Assembly (NCBI RefSeq): GCF_002846335.1
Contig: NZ_PJMQ01000001.1
Location: forward strand, 3,286,001 to 3,350,000
From: Janthinobacterium sp. 61
GTDB lineage: Bacteria; Pseudomonadota; Gammaproteobacteria; Burkholderiales; Burkholderiaceae_D
Reading direction: 5' to 3'
Length of the DNA stretch: 64,000 nt
Numbering within the stretch: the stretch's first letter is position 1; the number at the start of each line of letters is the position of its first letter. This document shows positions 18,265 to 26,015 of the stretch, in pieces. The position numbers and the translations under genes were made by a program. The notes beneath the pieces are model-generated. The model saw only the letters and a list, made by a program, of their open reading frames with translations, had not been told where the DNA came from and did not search any database.

Positions 18265-18648
18265 GCGGAAACTCCTTCGGTAGACTACGGTGCCTGGTGC
18301 TTCAAATTAATTGCCATTTCATACATCTTTTGTGAAATGCTGCAGTGCACGAACGGAGCCACTCGCAAAAGCATAGCCATAGATTCGCTTGCAACACCTT
18401 GCGCATGCGCAAACTTCCCGCAAATGCTGCCAGGCGCATGAATAGGGCAAGCATGCGCCGCACGGGCTGAATAAAATAGCTTTCAACTAACTCGAATCAC
18501 CGCTAGAATATTCATATTGCGTTGCATCATAATCAGGCTCTGATCAGTTACTCAGCACGCTACCCACTTTACAAAACGCGGCCAACTCTGGTTTTCGGGA
18601 TTTTGCAGAGCGTTTTGCCAGCATTTTAATCCGTACAAAGGAGTAAAT
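18265..18648. promoter_or_regulatory. 384-base gap with phasin promoter candidates and TGC-rich palindromes
   Basis: No gene is seen here. Toward the phasin, TTCAAC (18482-18487) and TAGAAT (18504-18509) with 16 bases between them form a plausible sigma-70 promoter, giving a leader of about 130 bases. Two TGC-rich palindromic sites are present: TGCTGCAGTGCA at 18338-18349 and the perfect 14-mer TTGCGCATGCGCAA at 18399-18412. Phasin genes are commonly repressed by PhaR through TGC/GCA-rich sites, so these are candidate operators. The codA promoter must also lie here on the minus strand, but I cannot place it. Confidence 0.4.
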
Positions 18649-19521
18649 ATGTTTCCGCTTCCAGAACAAATTTCCAGCGCCGCCAAATCGCAACTGGAAA
18701 GCCAGCTGCAAATCTTCAGCACAGTGACCAGCAAAGTCTTCGAAAGTGCCGAGAAAATCATCGCCCTGAACCTGAACGCAGGCAAGGCCGCCCTGTCGCA
18801 CACGGCGGAAACGGCCCAGCACCTGCTGGAAACGCAAGACCCGCGCGACTTCTTCAGCTACAGCACCAGCCAGGCGCAACCGAATATCGCCAGCCTGCTG
18901 GCCTACAGCCGCCAGCTGTTCGGCATCGCCTCGAGCACCCAGGCTGAATTGCTGGCCTCGGCCAAAGCCCGCCTCGATGCGGCCGCGCCTGCAGCCATTC
19001 CAGCCCCGGCAGCGGCCAAGCCGGCGCTGGCCGTCGCCGCCCCCGTTGCTACCCCTGCACCAGCGCCTGCACCTGCGCCAGCAGCGGCACCTGCGCCCGT
19101 TGCCGCCAAGCCTGCCGAAGTAGCCAAGCCTGCCGCCAAGGCAGTGCCCGCCCCCGCCGCTGTTGCTGCGCCAGCAGCCAAGCCAGCGGCAGCGCCTGCA
19201 AAAGTTGCCGAGAAGGTTGCCGACAAACCCGCAGTTAAAGCGGTCGAAGCCAAGCCAGCGGCCAAGCCTGAAACGGCCAAGCCCGCACCGGCGCCTGCCG
19301 CCGCGCCAGCGAAGGCCGCCGCCCCCGCCCCCGCCAAGCCGGCTGCCAAACCATTTCCATCGAGCAAACCGGTCGCCAAACCGGCCAGCGCCGCCGGCAA
19401 GACTGTGGCCCAAGTAGCCGTCAAGCCAGCCGCCAAGCCGTTGGCCAAGGTTGCACCCAAGGGCATGCCATCGAAACAGCTCGATATGCTGCGCGGCGGC
19501 AAAGGCAGCGGCCGCAAGTAA
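18649..19521 (+). CDS. Phasin-family protein with long Ala/Pro/Lys-rich tail
   Basis: A 290-residue granule-associated protein. Residues 1-118 form an amphipathic helical phasin domain (LPEQISSAAKSQLESQLQIFSTVTSKVFESAEKIIALNLNAGK), which would coat polyhydroxyalkanoate granules. From about residue 119 to the end the chain is almost only Ala, Pro, Lys and Val in AAKP-type repeats, ending MPSKQLDMLRGGKGSGRK; this resembles histone-H1-like tails such as that of Pseudomonas PhaF, which bind DNA. The ribosome site AAAGGAG precedes ATG 18649. The gene is alone, ending in a strong terminator. No PHA synthase gene lies in the window. Confidence 0.88.
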   Translation: MFPLPEQISSAAKSQLESQLQIFSTVTSKVFESAEKIIALNLNAGKAALSHTAETAQHLLETQDPRDFFSYSTSQAQPNIASLLAYSRQLFGIASSTQAELLASAKARLDAAAPAAIPAPAAAKPALAVAAPVATPAPAPAPAPAAAPAPVAAKPAEVAKPAAKAVPAPAAVAAPAAKPAAAPAKVAEKVADKPAVKAVEAKPAAKPETAKPAPAPAAAPAKAAAPAPAKPAAKPFPSSKPVAKPASAAGKTVAQVAVKPAAKPLAKVAPKGMPSKQLDMLRGGKGSGRK

Positions 19522-19552
19522 GTCTCGCGCAAGGCAGTGACGCAGCAAAACA

Positions 19553-19573
19553 ACGGGCTACGGCCCGTTTTTT
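19553..19573 (+). terminator. Rho-independent terminator after the phasin gene
   Basis: Stem ACGGGC (19553-19558) and GCCCGT (19563-19568) with TACG loop, followed at once by six T residues. It lies 32 bases past the phasin stop and separates it from the ABC exporter genes. Confidence 0.9.
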
Positions 19574-19686
19574 GCGTGCCCGTCCACAGCGCGATTTTCC
19601 GCCTTGTTGTATCCTACGCGTACTTTCCGTCCGCGTGCCCGTCCTTCCGCCCCGCGACACCCCATTACTAAAAACAAAAGGTAACC

Positions 19687-21438
19687 ATGAGTTTATCGAG
19701 GCTCATCGCCGGCTTCGTGCGTCAGCATTGGCCGGCGTATGCCGCTGCCGCCGTCATGCTGACCGGCGTGGCAACACTGACCGTCTGGATCCCCCGCCGC
19801 GTGGGCGCCATCATCGACGCGCTGGCCGCACACCGCATGACGACGAACGAACTGTGGCTTGAGCTGCTGACCCTGCTCGCCGTGGGCGTCGTCATCTACT
19901 TCCTGCGCGTGGGCTGGCGCATCACCCTGTTCAAGGCGGCCTACCAGCTGGGCGTGATGCTGCGTACGCGCTTCTACACGCGCATGTCGCAGCAGGGCGC
20001 GGCGTTCTACCAGAACCAGCGCACGGGCGACCTGATGGCGCTGGCGACGAACGACATCGACGCCATCGAAATGGCCGCCGGTGAAGCCATGCTGGCCGGC
20101 TTCGACGGCACCTTGACCTTGCTGATGGTGCTGGGCGTCATGCTGCTGGGCGTGGACTGGCGCCTGGCCTGCATCGCCCTCTTGCCCTTCCCCCTGATGG
20201 GACTGGCCTTCTGGCGCATTTCCAGCCATATCCACACGGCGTCCACGGATTCATTACAGCGCTTTTCCGCGCTGAACGACCATGTGCAGGAATCGCTGTC
20301 GGGCGTGCGTACCCTGCGCGCGCTGGGCCTGGAAGAGCGCAGCAGCAAGCAGTTCTCCACCCTGGCCGGCCATGCAGCCAACGCCAGCCTGACGGCGCAG
20401 CGCTGGGAAGCGGCGTATGAACCGGCCGTCGGCCTGACCCTGACGGCAGCCACGGCGCTGACCCTGGGCCTGGGCGGCTACCTCGTGTGGCAAGACCAGC
20501 TGACCATCGGTGCGCTGACGAGCTTTTCCATGTATCTGGGACAGTTGATCTGGCCCATGTTCGCCGCCGGCTGGGTGCTGTCGTTGATAGAACGGGGGCG
20601 CGCCGCCTGGCAGCGCTTGCAGCCCATGCTCGACGCGCCGCTCGCCATCGACGACCATGGCAGCATCGCCACCCTCACGCCCGGCCCCCTGCAGCTGACG
20701 GACATCGGCTTCGCCTACGCGGGACAGACTGCGCCTGCGCTCTCCGGCATCTCGCTGCGTTTGCAGCCGGGCCAGACCCTGGGCCTGGTTGGCCCCACGG
20801 GCAGCGGCAAGTCGACCCTGCTGCGCGTGCTGCTGCGCCAGGTGACGCCGCAAGCGGGCACGGCCACGTGGAATGGACAGCCGCTGGACGCCTACACCTT
20901 GCATGCGTTGCGCGCGGCCATCAGCTGGGTGCCGCAGGAATCGTTCCTGTTCTCCGCCACCATCGCCGACAATATCGCCCTGGCCCGCCCCGGCGCCACG
21001 CGCGAGGAAGTGGAACGGGCGGCGCAGCTGGCCGACATCCATGCCGATATTTTGCAATTCCCCGATGGCTATCAGACGCACGTGGGCGAGAAAGGCATTA
21101 CCCTGTCCGGCGGCCAGCGCCAGCGCGTGGCGATTGCCCGGGCCCTGCTGGCCGACAACGGCTTGCTGCTGCTCGACGATGCCCTGTCCGCCGTCGACAC
21201 GGGCACGGAAACGCGCATCCTGCAGCATCTGGAAGAACTGCGCGCGCGCCGCCCCGAGCGCAGCGCCATCATCGCCAGCCACCGGCTGAGCGCCGTCGTC
21301 AACGCGGACCTGATCCTGGTGCTGCGCGATGGCCACGTCACGGAAACGGGCAACCACGACGCGCTGATGCAGCGCGACGGCTGGTATGCCAGCCAGTGGC
21401 GCTATCAACAACTGGAGGCCAGCCTCGATGCCATCTAA
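19687..21438 (+). CDS. mdlA: ABC exporter half-transporter, MdlA type (degenerate ATPase site)
   Basis: A 583-residue fused membrane-ATPase protein: six membrane helices in the first ~310 residues, then an ATPase domain with Walker A GPTGSGKST (369-377), signature LSGGQRQR and Walker B LLLLDD. The residue after the Walker B Asp is D498 instead of the catalytic Glu, the hallmark of the degenerate subunit in heterodimeric exporters such as MdlAB and TM287/288. The partner gene overlaps by 11 bases and has the normal Glu. Substrates of the family are varied (drugs, lipids, peptides); none is indicated here. AAAAGG precedes ATG 19687. Confidence 0.88.
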   Translation: MSLSRLIAGFVRQHWPAYAAAAVMLTGVATLTVWIPRRVGAIIDALAAHRMTTNELWLELLTLLAVGVVIYFLRVGWRITLFKAAYQLGVMLRTRFYTRMSQQGAAFYQNQRTGDLMALATNDIDAIEMAAGEAMLAGFDGTLTLLMVLGVMLLGVDWRLACIALLPFPLMGLAFWRISSHIHTASTDSLQRFSALNDHVQESLSGVRTLRALGLEERSSKQFSTLAGHAANASLTAQRWEAAYEPAVGLTLTAATALTLGLGGYLVWQDQLTIGALTSFSMYLGQLIWPMFAAGWVLSLIERGRAAWQRLQPMLDAPLAIDDHGSIATLTPGPLQLTDIGFAYAGQTAPALSGISLRLQPGQTLGLVGPTGSGKSTLLRVLLRQVTPQAGTATWNGQPLDAYTLHALRAAISWVPQESFLFSATIADNIALARPGATREEVERAAQLADIHADILQFPDGYQTHVGEKGITLSGGQRQRVAIARALLADNGLLLLDDALSAVDTGTETRILQHLEELRARRPERSAIIASHRLSAVVNADLILVLRDGHVTETGNHDALMQRDGWYASQWRYQQLEASLDAI

Positions 21439-23239
21439 GACCGACCAAGCCACCACCACCGCCACGCAATCCGTGCGCCGCCAGGCCGTGCAAGCCATCG
21501 GCCTGCTGCGCCGCGCCGCCGCGCCCGACCTGCGCCATTTGTACTGGGCCACGTTCTGGCTGATCCTCGCCGCCGCGCTGGAAGTGACGGGCCCCATCCT
21601 GGGCAAGGCCCTGATCGACCAGCATCTGCTGCCGCGCCACCTGGACTGGACGCGCATGGCGCTGCTGCTGGGCGGCTGCCTGCTGACGGGCTGGGTCGCC
21701 TCCGGCCTGCGCTACCTGCAACTGGTGCGCCTGTCCGGCCTGGCCATGCGCTCGGTGCAGCGCCTGCGCGAAACCGTCTACCAGCACGTGCTGCGCCTGC
21801 CCATGGCCTTCTTCGACCGCGCCATCACGGGCCAGCTGGTCAGCCGCGTCACGAATGACACGGAGGCGGTGAAATCGCTGTACGTGCAGGTGCTGTTCGT
21901 CATCCTCGACAGCTCCATCGTCCTGGTCGGCACCATGGCTGCCATGGCCTTCCTCGACTGGCGCTTGATGCTGATCGTGCTGGCCCTGCTGCCGGCCGTG
22001 CTGGTCATCGTCTTCCTGTACCAGCGCTGGAGCGCGCCCGCCGTCACGCGCGCGCGCGCCCTGCGCAGCGAGATCAATGGGCAGATCGCCGAATCGATCG
22101 GCGGCATGAGCGTACTGCAGGCGAATAATGCGGAACGCCGCTTCGGCACACGCTTCACGGGCATCAACCAGGACCACTACACGGCACGCATGCAGGAATT
22201 GCGCGCCAACGCCTGGCTGCTGCGCCCCGCGCTCGACATGCTCAACATCGTGCTGCTGGCCGTGGTCATCTTCAGCTTCGGCCGGCGCGAGATGGGCGCC
22301 GTGGAAGTGGGCGTGCTGTATGCGTTCATCAGCTACATCGCGCGCGTGATCGAGCCCTTGATCCAGATCACCATGCAGTTCAGCCAGCTGCAGCAGTCGG
22401 TGGTGGCCACGGCGCGCGTCTCGGCCCTGCTGGATGAAACGCAGGCGCTCGAACATGCACAGGGAAGGGAAACACCGGCCCTGCGGCAGACGAAAGCGGA
22501 CATCGACCTGCCCGCCGTCGACATCAAGAACCTGACCTTCGCCTACGTGGAAAACCAGCCCGTGCTGCACGACCTGTCGCTGAGCATACCGCAAGGCGCT
22601 TTCTTCGGCATCGTCGGCCACACGGGCAGCGGCAAGTCGACTTTGCTGTCACTGCTGCTGCGCTTTTACCCCGTCACGCAGGGCAGCATCGCCATCAATG
22701 GCGTCGCCCTCGACAGCATCGACAACGAGCATTTCCGAGCCGACGTGGGCCTGGTGCCGCAAGATCCCTTCCTGCTGGCCGCTTCGGCGCGCGAAAACAT
22801 CGACATGGGGCGCGGCTACACGCAGGTGCAGATCGAAACGGCGGCGCGCGCCGCGCATGCGCACGACTTCATCGCCGCGCTGGAACACGGCTACGATACG
22901 CCGCTGGGCGAAGGCGGCTCGCGCCTGTCGTCGGGGCAGAAGCAGCTGATCGCGATTGCCCGCGCGCTGGCCGGCCAGCCGCGCATCCTGCTGCTGGACG
23001 AAGCGACGTCGCGCATCGATAGCCAGACGGAACAGATCGTGCAGCTGGCCCTGAATGAATTGCGCGGCAAGGTCACCATCATCGCCATCGCCCACCGCCT
23101 GTCGACCATCCGCGAGGCCGACCGGATCATCGTACTCAACCATGGCCGCATCACGGAAGCGGGGCCGCACGAGGCCTTGATGCAGATCGATGGCGGCTTG
23201 TACCAGCGCCTGTATCTGCTGCAGCAGCTGGCGCAATAG
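21428..23239 (+). CDS. mdlB: ABC exporter half-transporter, MdlB type
   Basis: A 603-residue ABC exporter subunit: six helices up to about residue 330 and an ATPase domain with Walker A GHTGSGKST, a signature shortened to RLSSGQKQL, and Walker B ILLLDEATSRIDS with the catalytic E525 present. It forms a heterodimer with the preceding protein, which has Asp at that position, so one composite ATP site would be fully catalytic. I start it at ATG 21428 inside the end of mdlA, giving an 11-base overlap. The pair is followed by a 104-base gap, then the GGDEF gene with its own -10 box. Confidence 0.88.
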   Translation: MPSKTDQATTTATQSVRRQAVQAIGLLRRAAAPDLRHLYWATFWLILAAALEVTGPILGKALIDQHLLPRHLDWTRMALLLGGCLLTGWVASGLRYLQLVRLSGLAMRSVQRLRETVYQHVLRLPMAFFDRAITGQLVSRVTNDTEAVKSLYVQVLFVILDSSIVLVGTMAAMAFLDWRLMLIVLALLPAVLVIVFLYQRWSAPAVTRARALRSEINGQIAESIGGMSVLQANNAERRFGTRFTGINQDHYTARMQELRANAWLLRPALDMLNIVLLAVVIFSFGRREMGAVEVGVLYAFISYIARVIEPLIQITMQFSQLQQSVVATARVSALLDETQALEHAQGRETPALRQTKADIDLPAVDIKNLTFAYVENQPVLHDLSLSIPQGAFFGIVGHTGSGKSTLLSLLLRFYPVTQGSIAINGVALDSIDNEHFRADVGLVPQDPFLLAASARENIDMGRGYTQVQIETAARAAHAHDFIAALEHGYDTPLGEGGSRLSSGQKQLIAIARALAGQPRILLLDEATSRIDSQTEQIVQLALNELRGKVTIIAIAHRLSTIREADRIIVLNHGRITEAGPHEALMQIDGGLYQRLYLLQQLAQ

Positions 23240-23316
23240 AGCGTGTTGTCCATGCCCGCCGTGTGCACTTCCGCACATTTCTGCGCCCCGCATGATATTT
23301 CTTGACTGCAACAGAA

Positions 23317-23322
23317 TATAAT
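23317..23322 (+). promoter_or_regulatory. Perfect -10 box (TATAAT) for the TPR-GGDEF gene
   Basis: TATAAT at 23317-23322 would place transcription start near 23329, only about 15 bases before the GTG at 23344. No good -35 box sits 17 bases upstream; TTGACT at 23302-23307 is only nine bases away. The promoter may need an activator or another sigma factor. Confidence 0.5.
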
Positions 23323-23343
23323 CGTTGCGAAGAGTAGCTCATT

Positions 23344-25503
23344 GTGGGGGGGGGCGGGACGTTGGCAGGCAGACAGAGACGGGCATCGTGGCGAAAAGCG
23401 CATTGGCTGCTGGTCTTGGCCTGCCTGCTGGCGCCTGCCGCCCAGGCCCAGGCCCAGGTCCAAGTCCATGTCGGCAACCTTGAGCAGCATATTGCCGCCG
23501 TGCGCGAAGATGGCCGCTTCGTGCCCACGCGCGCCCTGCAGCGCCTGCAAGAGGTGGAAACGCAGGCGCGCAGCGCGCCCCTGCCAGTGCGCGCGGAATT
23601 CCTTACCCAACTGAGCACCGTGCGCATGCGCCTGGGGCAGAATGACCTCGCCATGCAGCTGGCCGAGGAACTGATCGCCTACGCCCGCCAGAACAAGAAC
23701 GACGTGGCGCTGGCCAAGGGCATACTCAGCAAGGCCTACATCACGTTTGCCCTGAACGAACGCCGCGCCTCGCACCTGCTGGCCTTCGAAGCGGAAAAGA
23801 TCGCCAACCGCACGGACGACCTGCCCGTACGCGTGCAGGCCACCATCAGCGCGGGGCAATCGTGGGCCGAGGAAGGCAATTTCCCTTTTGCGCTGGCCAA
23901 ACTGCAGGCAGCCGTGGACCTGGCGCGCCAGAGCAATTCTCCCTCCAGCCTGGCCGCCGCCCTGAATGCCCTCACCCTGCTGTACACGCAGATGCGCGAG
24001 TACGACAAAGGCTTCGAAGTGCTCGACGAGCTGCTGGCCGTATCAAGCACCCTCGAATCGCCGGGCCGCATGGCGCAGGCGAAAAATACGGAATACGGGC
24101 TGGCGCTCGACGCGCGGCAGCCGCAACGGGGCCAGCGCGCCCTGCTGGCGGCCCTGGCGCTGGAACGCCAGCTGGGCGCCAGCGGCATGGTGGCCGTTAC
24201 CCTCGTCAACCTGTCGGACAGCTACCTGAAAGAAGGCGACTACGCGCGCGCCCTGCGCTATGCGTATGAAGCCATCACGGCGGGGCGCTTGGTCAACAAT
24301 GAACAGGTGGAGGCGACGGCGCGCCTGAACATCGGCCAGGCCCTGATTGGCCAGGGACGCTTGCAGGAAGGCAAGCAAAGCGTGGCCACGGGCCTGGCCT
24401 ACTACGAACGCACGGCCAACCAGCCGGACATGCAGGCCGTGCTGCTGGAATACGGCATGGCGCTGGAAAAGGCCGGTGACATGCGGGGCGCCGTCACGGC
24501 GTATCACCGCGAGCGGGGCATTTCCAACCTGCTGTTCGAGAAGCAGCGGCAAAAAGCCGTGTACGAATTGCAAGAAAAATATGAGGCGGAAAAGAAACAG
24601 CGCCAGATCGAACTGCTCAGCCGCGAGAACCAGCTCAAGAGCACCGAGATCGACAACCGCCGCCTGCAGCAGCGCGTATGGTGGCTGCTGGCGCTGGTGC
24701 TGGCCATGGCGTCCGTCATCGTCGGCTTGCTGTACCGCAAGGTGCGCCACGCGAACGTGCAGCTGAACGTCAAGAACCAGGAACTCAAGCGCCAGAGCTC
24801 GCGCGACCCGCTGACGGCCTTGTACAACCGCCGCCATTTCCAGGAATTCATGCGCAGCCATGCGGGCAAGCCGCTGCCTGCCTATGGCGACGCCGATGTC
24901 GTGGGCGCGCTGTTCCTGCTCGATGTCGACCATTTCAAGCACATCAACGACCGTTACGGCCACGCAGCGGGCGACCTGGTGCTGACGACGATCGCCGAAA
25001 CCTTGCACGACGTGTTGCGCGAAACGGACATGATCGTGCGCTGGGGCGGCGAGGAATTCCTCGCCTTCCTGCCAGCCGTCTCGCGCGACGGACTCGACGA
25101 TATCGCGCGGCGCATCCTCAACGGCATGGCGGCACAGGTCATCCATTACCAGGGACAGGCCATCCAGGTGCACGTGTCCGTGGGCTTTGCGCCCTATCCG
25201 CTGGCGCCTCTGGGAAGGCCGCTCACGTGGGAACGCAGTGTCAACCTGATCGACATGGCGCTGTATCTGGCCAAGGCGCACGGGCGCAACCGGGCGTATG
25301 GCTTGCGCGGTTTCCGGCAGGTGGAAAGAACGACCCTGGAAGCGGTGGAGCAAGACCTGGAACGCGCGTGGCGCGACGGCTATGTGGATTTGAGCGTGGT
25401 GCTCGGGGGAACGGACGGGATGGATAGTACAAATACGGGAACAACGGCGCATGGCAGGCCAGCTGGCGCCAGCGATGGCGTGGCCGCAGCTGCCATCACC
25501 TGA
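23344..25503 (+). CDS. TPR-repeat diguanylate cyclase (periplasmic sensor, GGDEF output)
   Basis: A 719-residue signalling protein: signal-anchor region near residues 20-37, a large TPR array (about 45-425) predicted outside the membrane, a coiled coil, one membrane helix (445-466, WWLLALVLAMASVIVGLL) and a GGDEF domain with GGEEF at 568-572 and an RxxD inhibitory site at 559-562. It should make c-di-GMP. An in-frame stop at 23335 limits the start to GTG 23344 or TTG 23362; no ATG precedes the signal sequence. A run of nine G residues (23346-23354) falls inside or just before the first codons, so slippage could switch translation. A Gly/Ala/Ser tail ends the protein. Confidence 0.85.
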   Translation: MGGGGTLAGRQRRASWRKAHWLLVLACLLAPAAQAQAQVQVHVGNLEQHIAAVREDGRFVPTRALQRLQEVETQARSAPLPVRAEFLTQLSTVRMRLGQNDLAMQLAEELIAYARQNKNDVALAKGILSKAYITFALNERRASHLLAFEAEKIANRTDDLPVRVQATISAGQSWAEEGNFPFALAKLQAAVDLARQSNSPSSLAAALNALTLLYTQMREYDKGFEVLDELLAVSSTLESPGRMAQAKNTEYGLALDARQPQRGQRALLAALALERQLGASGMVAVTLVNLSDSYLKEGDYARALRYAYEAITAGRLVNNEQVEATARLNIGQALIGQGRLQEGKQSVATGLAYYERTANQPDMQAVLLEYGMALEKAGDMRGAVTAYHRERGISNLLFEKQRQKAVYELQEKYEAEKKQRQIELLSRENQLKSTEIDNRRLQQRVWWLLALVLAMASVIVGLLYRKVRHANVQLNVKNQELKRQSSRDPLTALYNRRHFQEFMRSHAGKPLPAYGDADVVGALFLLDVDHFKHINDRYGHAAGDLVLTTIAETLHDVLRETDMIVRWGGEEFLAFLPAVSRDGLDDIARRILNGMAAQVIHYQGQAIQVHVSVGFAPYPLAPLGRPLTWERSVNLIDMALYLAKAHGRNRAYGLRGFRQVERTTLEAVEQDLERAWRDGYVDLSVVLGGTDGMDSTNTGTTAHGRPAGASDGVAAAAIT
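23346..23354 (+). repeat. Homopolymeric G9 tract at the start of the TPR-GGDEF gene
   Basis: Nine consecutive G residues follow the GT of the candidate GTG start. If GTG 23344 is used, any length change shifts the frame; if TTG 23362 is used, it changes the spacing and strength of the ribosome site. Runs of this length are known slippage sites in phase-variable genes. Confidence 0.6.
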
Positions 25504-25520
25504 CGACACCTGCGGGAGCC

Positions 25521-25540
25521 GGGCCGGCGCTGGCCGGCCC
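25521..25540. terminator. Strong hairpin between convergent genes
   Basis: Perfect 8-base stem GGGCCGGC (25521-25528) and GCCGGCCC (25533-25540) with a GCTG loop, located between the stops of the TPR-GGDEF gene and the small lipoprotein gene. No T-run follows on either strand, so termination would be weak or of another type. Confidence 0.45.
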
Positions 25541-25548
25541 TGGCGCGA

Positions 25549-25878
25549 TTACTTGTGCGCGGCGTCCTGCATCTTTTCGCCGGCTTTTTCCACTTTCTTG
25601 CCAACGGCATCGGCCGCTTCGCTCATTTTCTTGTCGGCGTCAGCGGCGACCTGGTCCATCTTGGCGCCCGTGTCGGCAGCGGCCTGGCTCACGGCGGCGT
25701 CAGCCTTGGTAGCGGCGGCCTTGATGTCGGCTTCAGCCTTGGCAGCGGCCGCATCGATCTTTTGGCCCGCTTGTTCCGCAGGACCGGCAGCGACATCATC
25801 TTTCTTCTGGCAGGCAGCCAATGCCACGACCATCATCCCGGCGGCGCACACGGTCATCCAATTTTTGCTTACTTTCAT
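25549..25878 (-). CDS. Small Ala/Lys/Asp-rich lipoprotein with amphipathic repeats
   Basis: A 109-residue predicted lipoprotein: a signal peptide with lipobox LAAC (MKVSKNWMTVCAAGMMVVALAAC) and then an almost uninterrupted amphipathic helix of Ala, Lys, Asp, Glu and Gln (AEADIKAAATKADAAVSQAAADTGAKM.. DADKKMSEAADAVGKKVEKAGEKM) in roughly 11-residue periods, like LEA or apolipoprotein helices. Start ATG 25878 has AAGGGAA upstream; two further in-frame ATGs upstream would only lengthen the signal. Function unknown; such proteins are often stress-induced and membrane- or wall-associated. Confidence 0.75.
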   Translation of the reverse strand: MKVSKNWMTVCAAGMMVVALAACQKKDDVAAGPAEQAGQKIDAAAAKAEADIKAAATKADAAVSQAAADTGAKMDQVAADADKKMSEAADAVGKKVEKAGEKMQDAAHK

Positions 25879-26015
25879 GATATTCCCTTTCATTGTTATC
25901 AAAAGACACAGATCAGTTCGCAATATACACCTGCCTAAAATTTTCTAGCGTGCGCTAACGCACATAAAAACATGCTTTTGTGGCGTAGTTGTAAGCAATG
26001 GTATCTTGATATCTC

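Noticed and set aside
19000..19470. Repetitive DNA inside the phasin gene that could suggest a repeat array or CRISPR
   Set aside because: The repetition comes from Ala/Pro/Lys codons in one continuous reading frame; there are no equal-length repeats with unique spacers.
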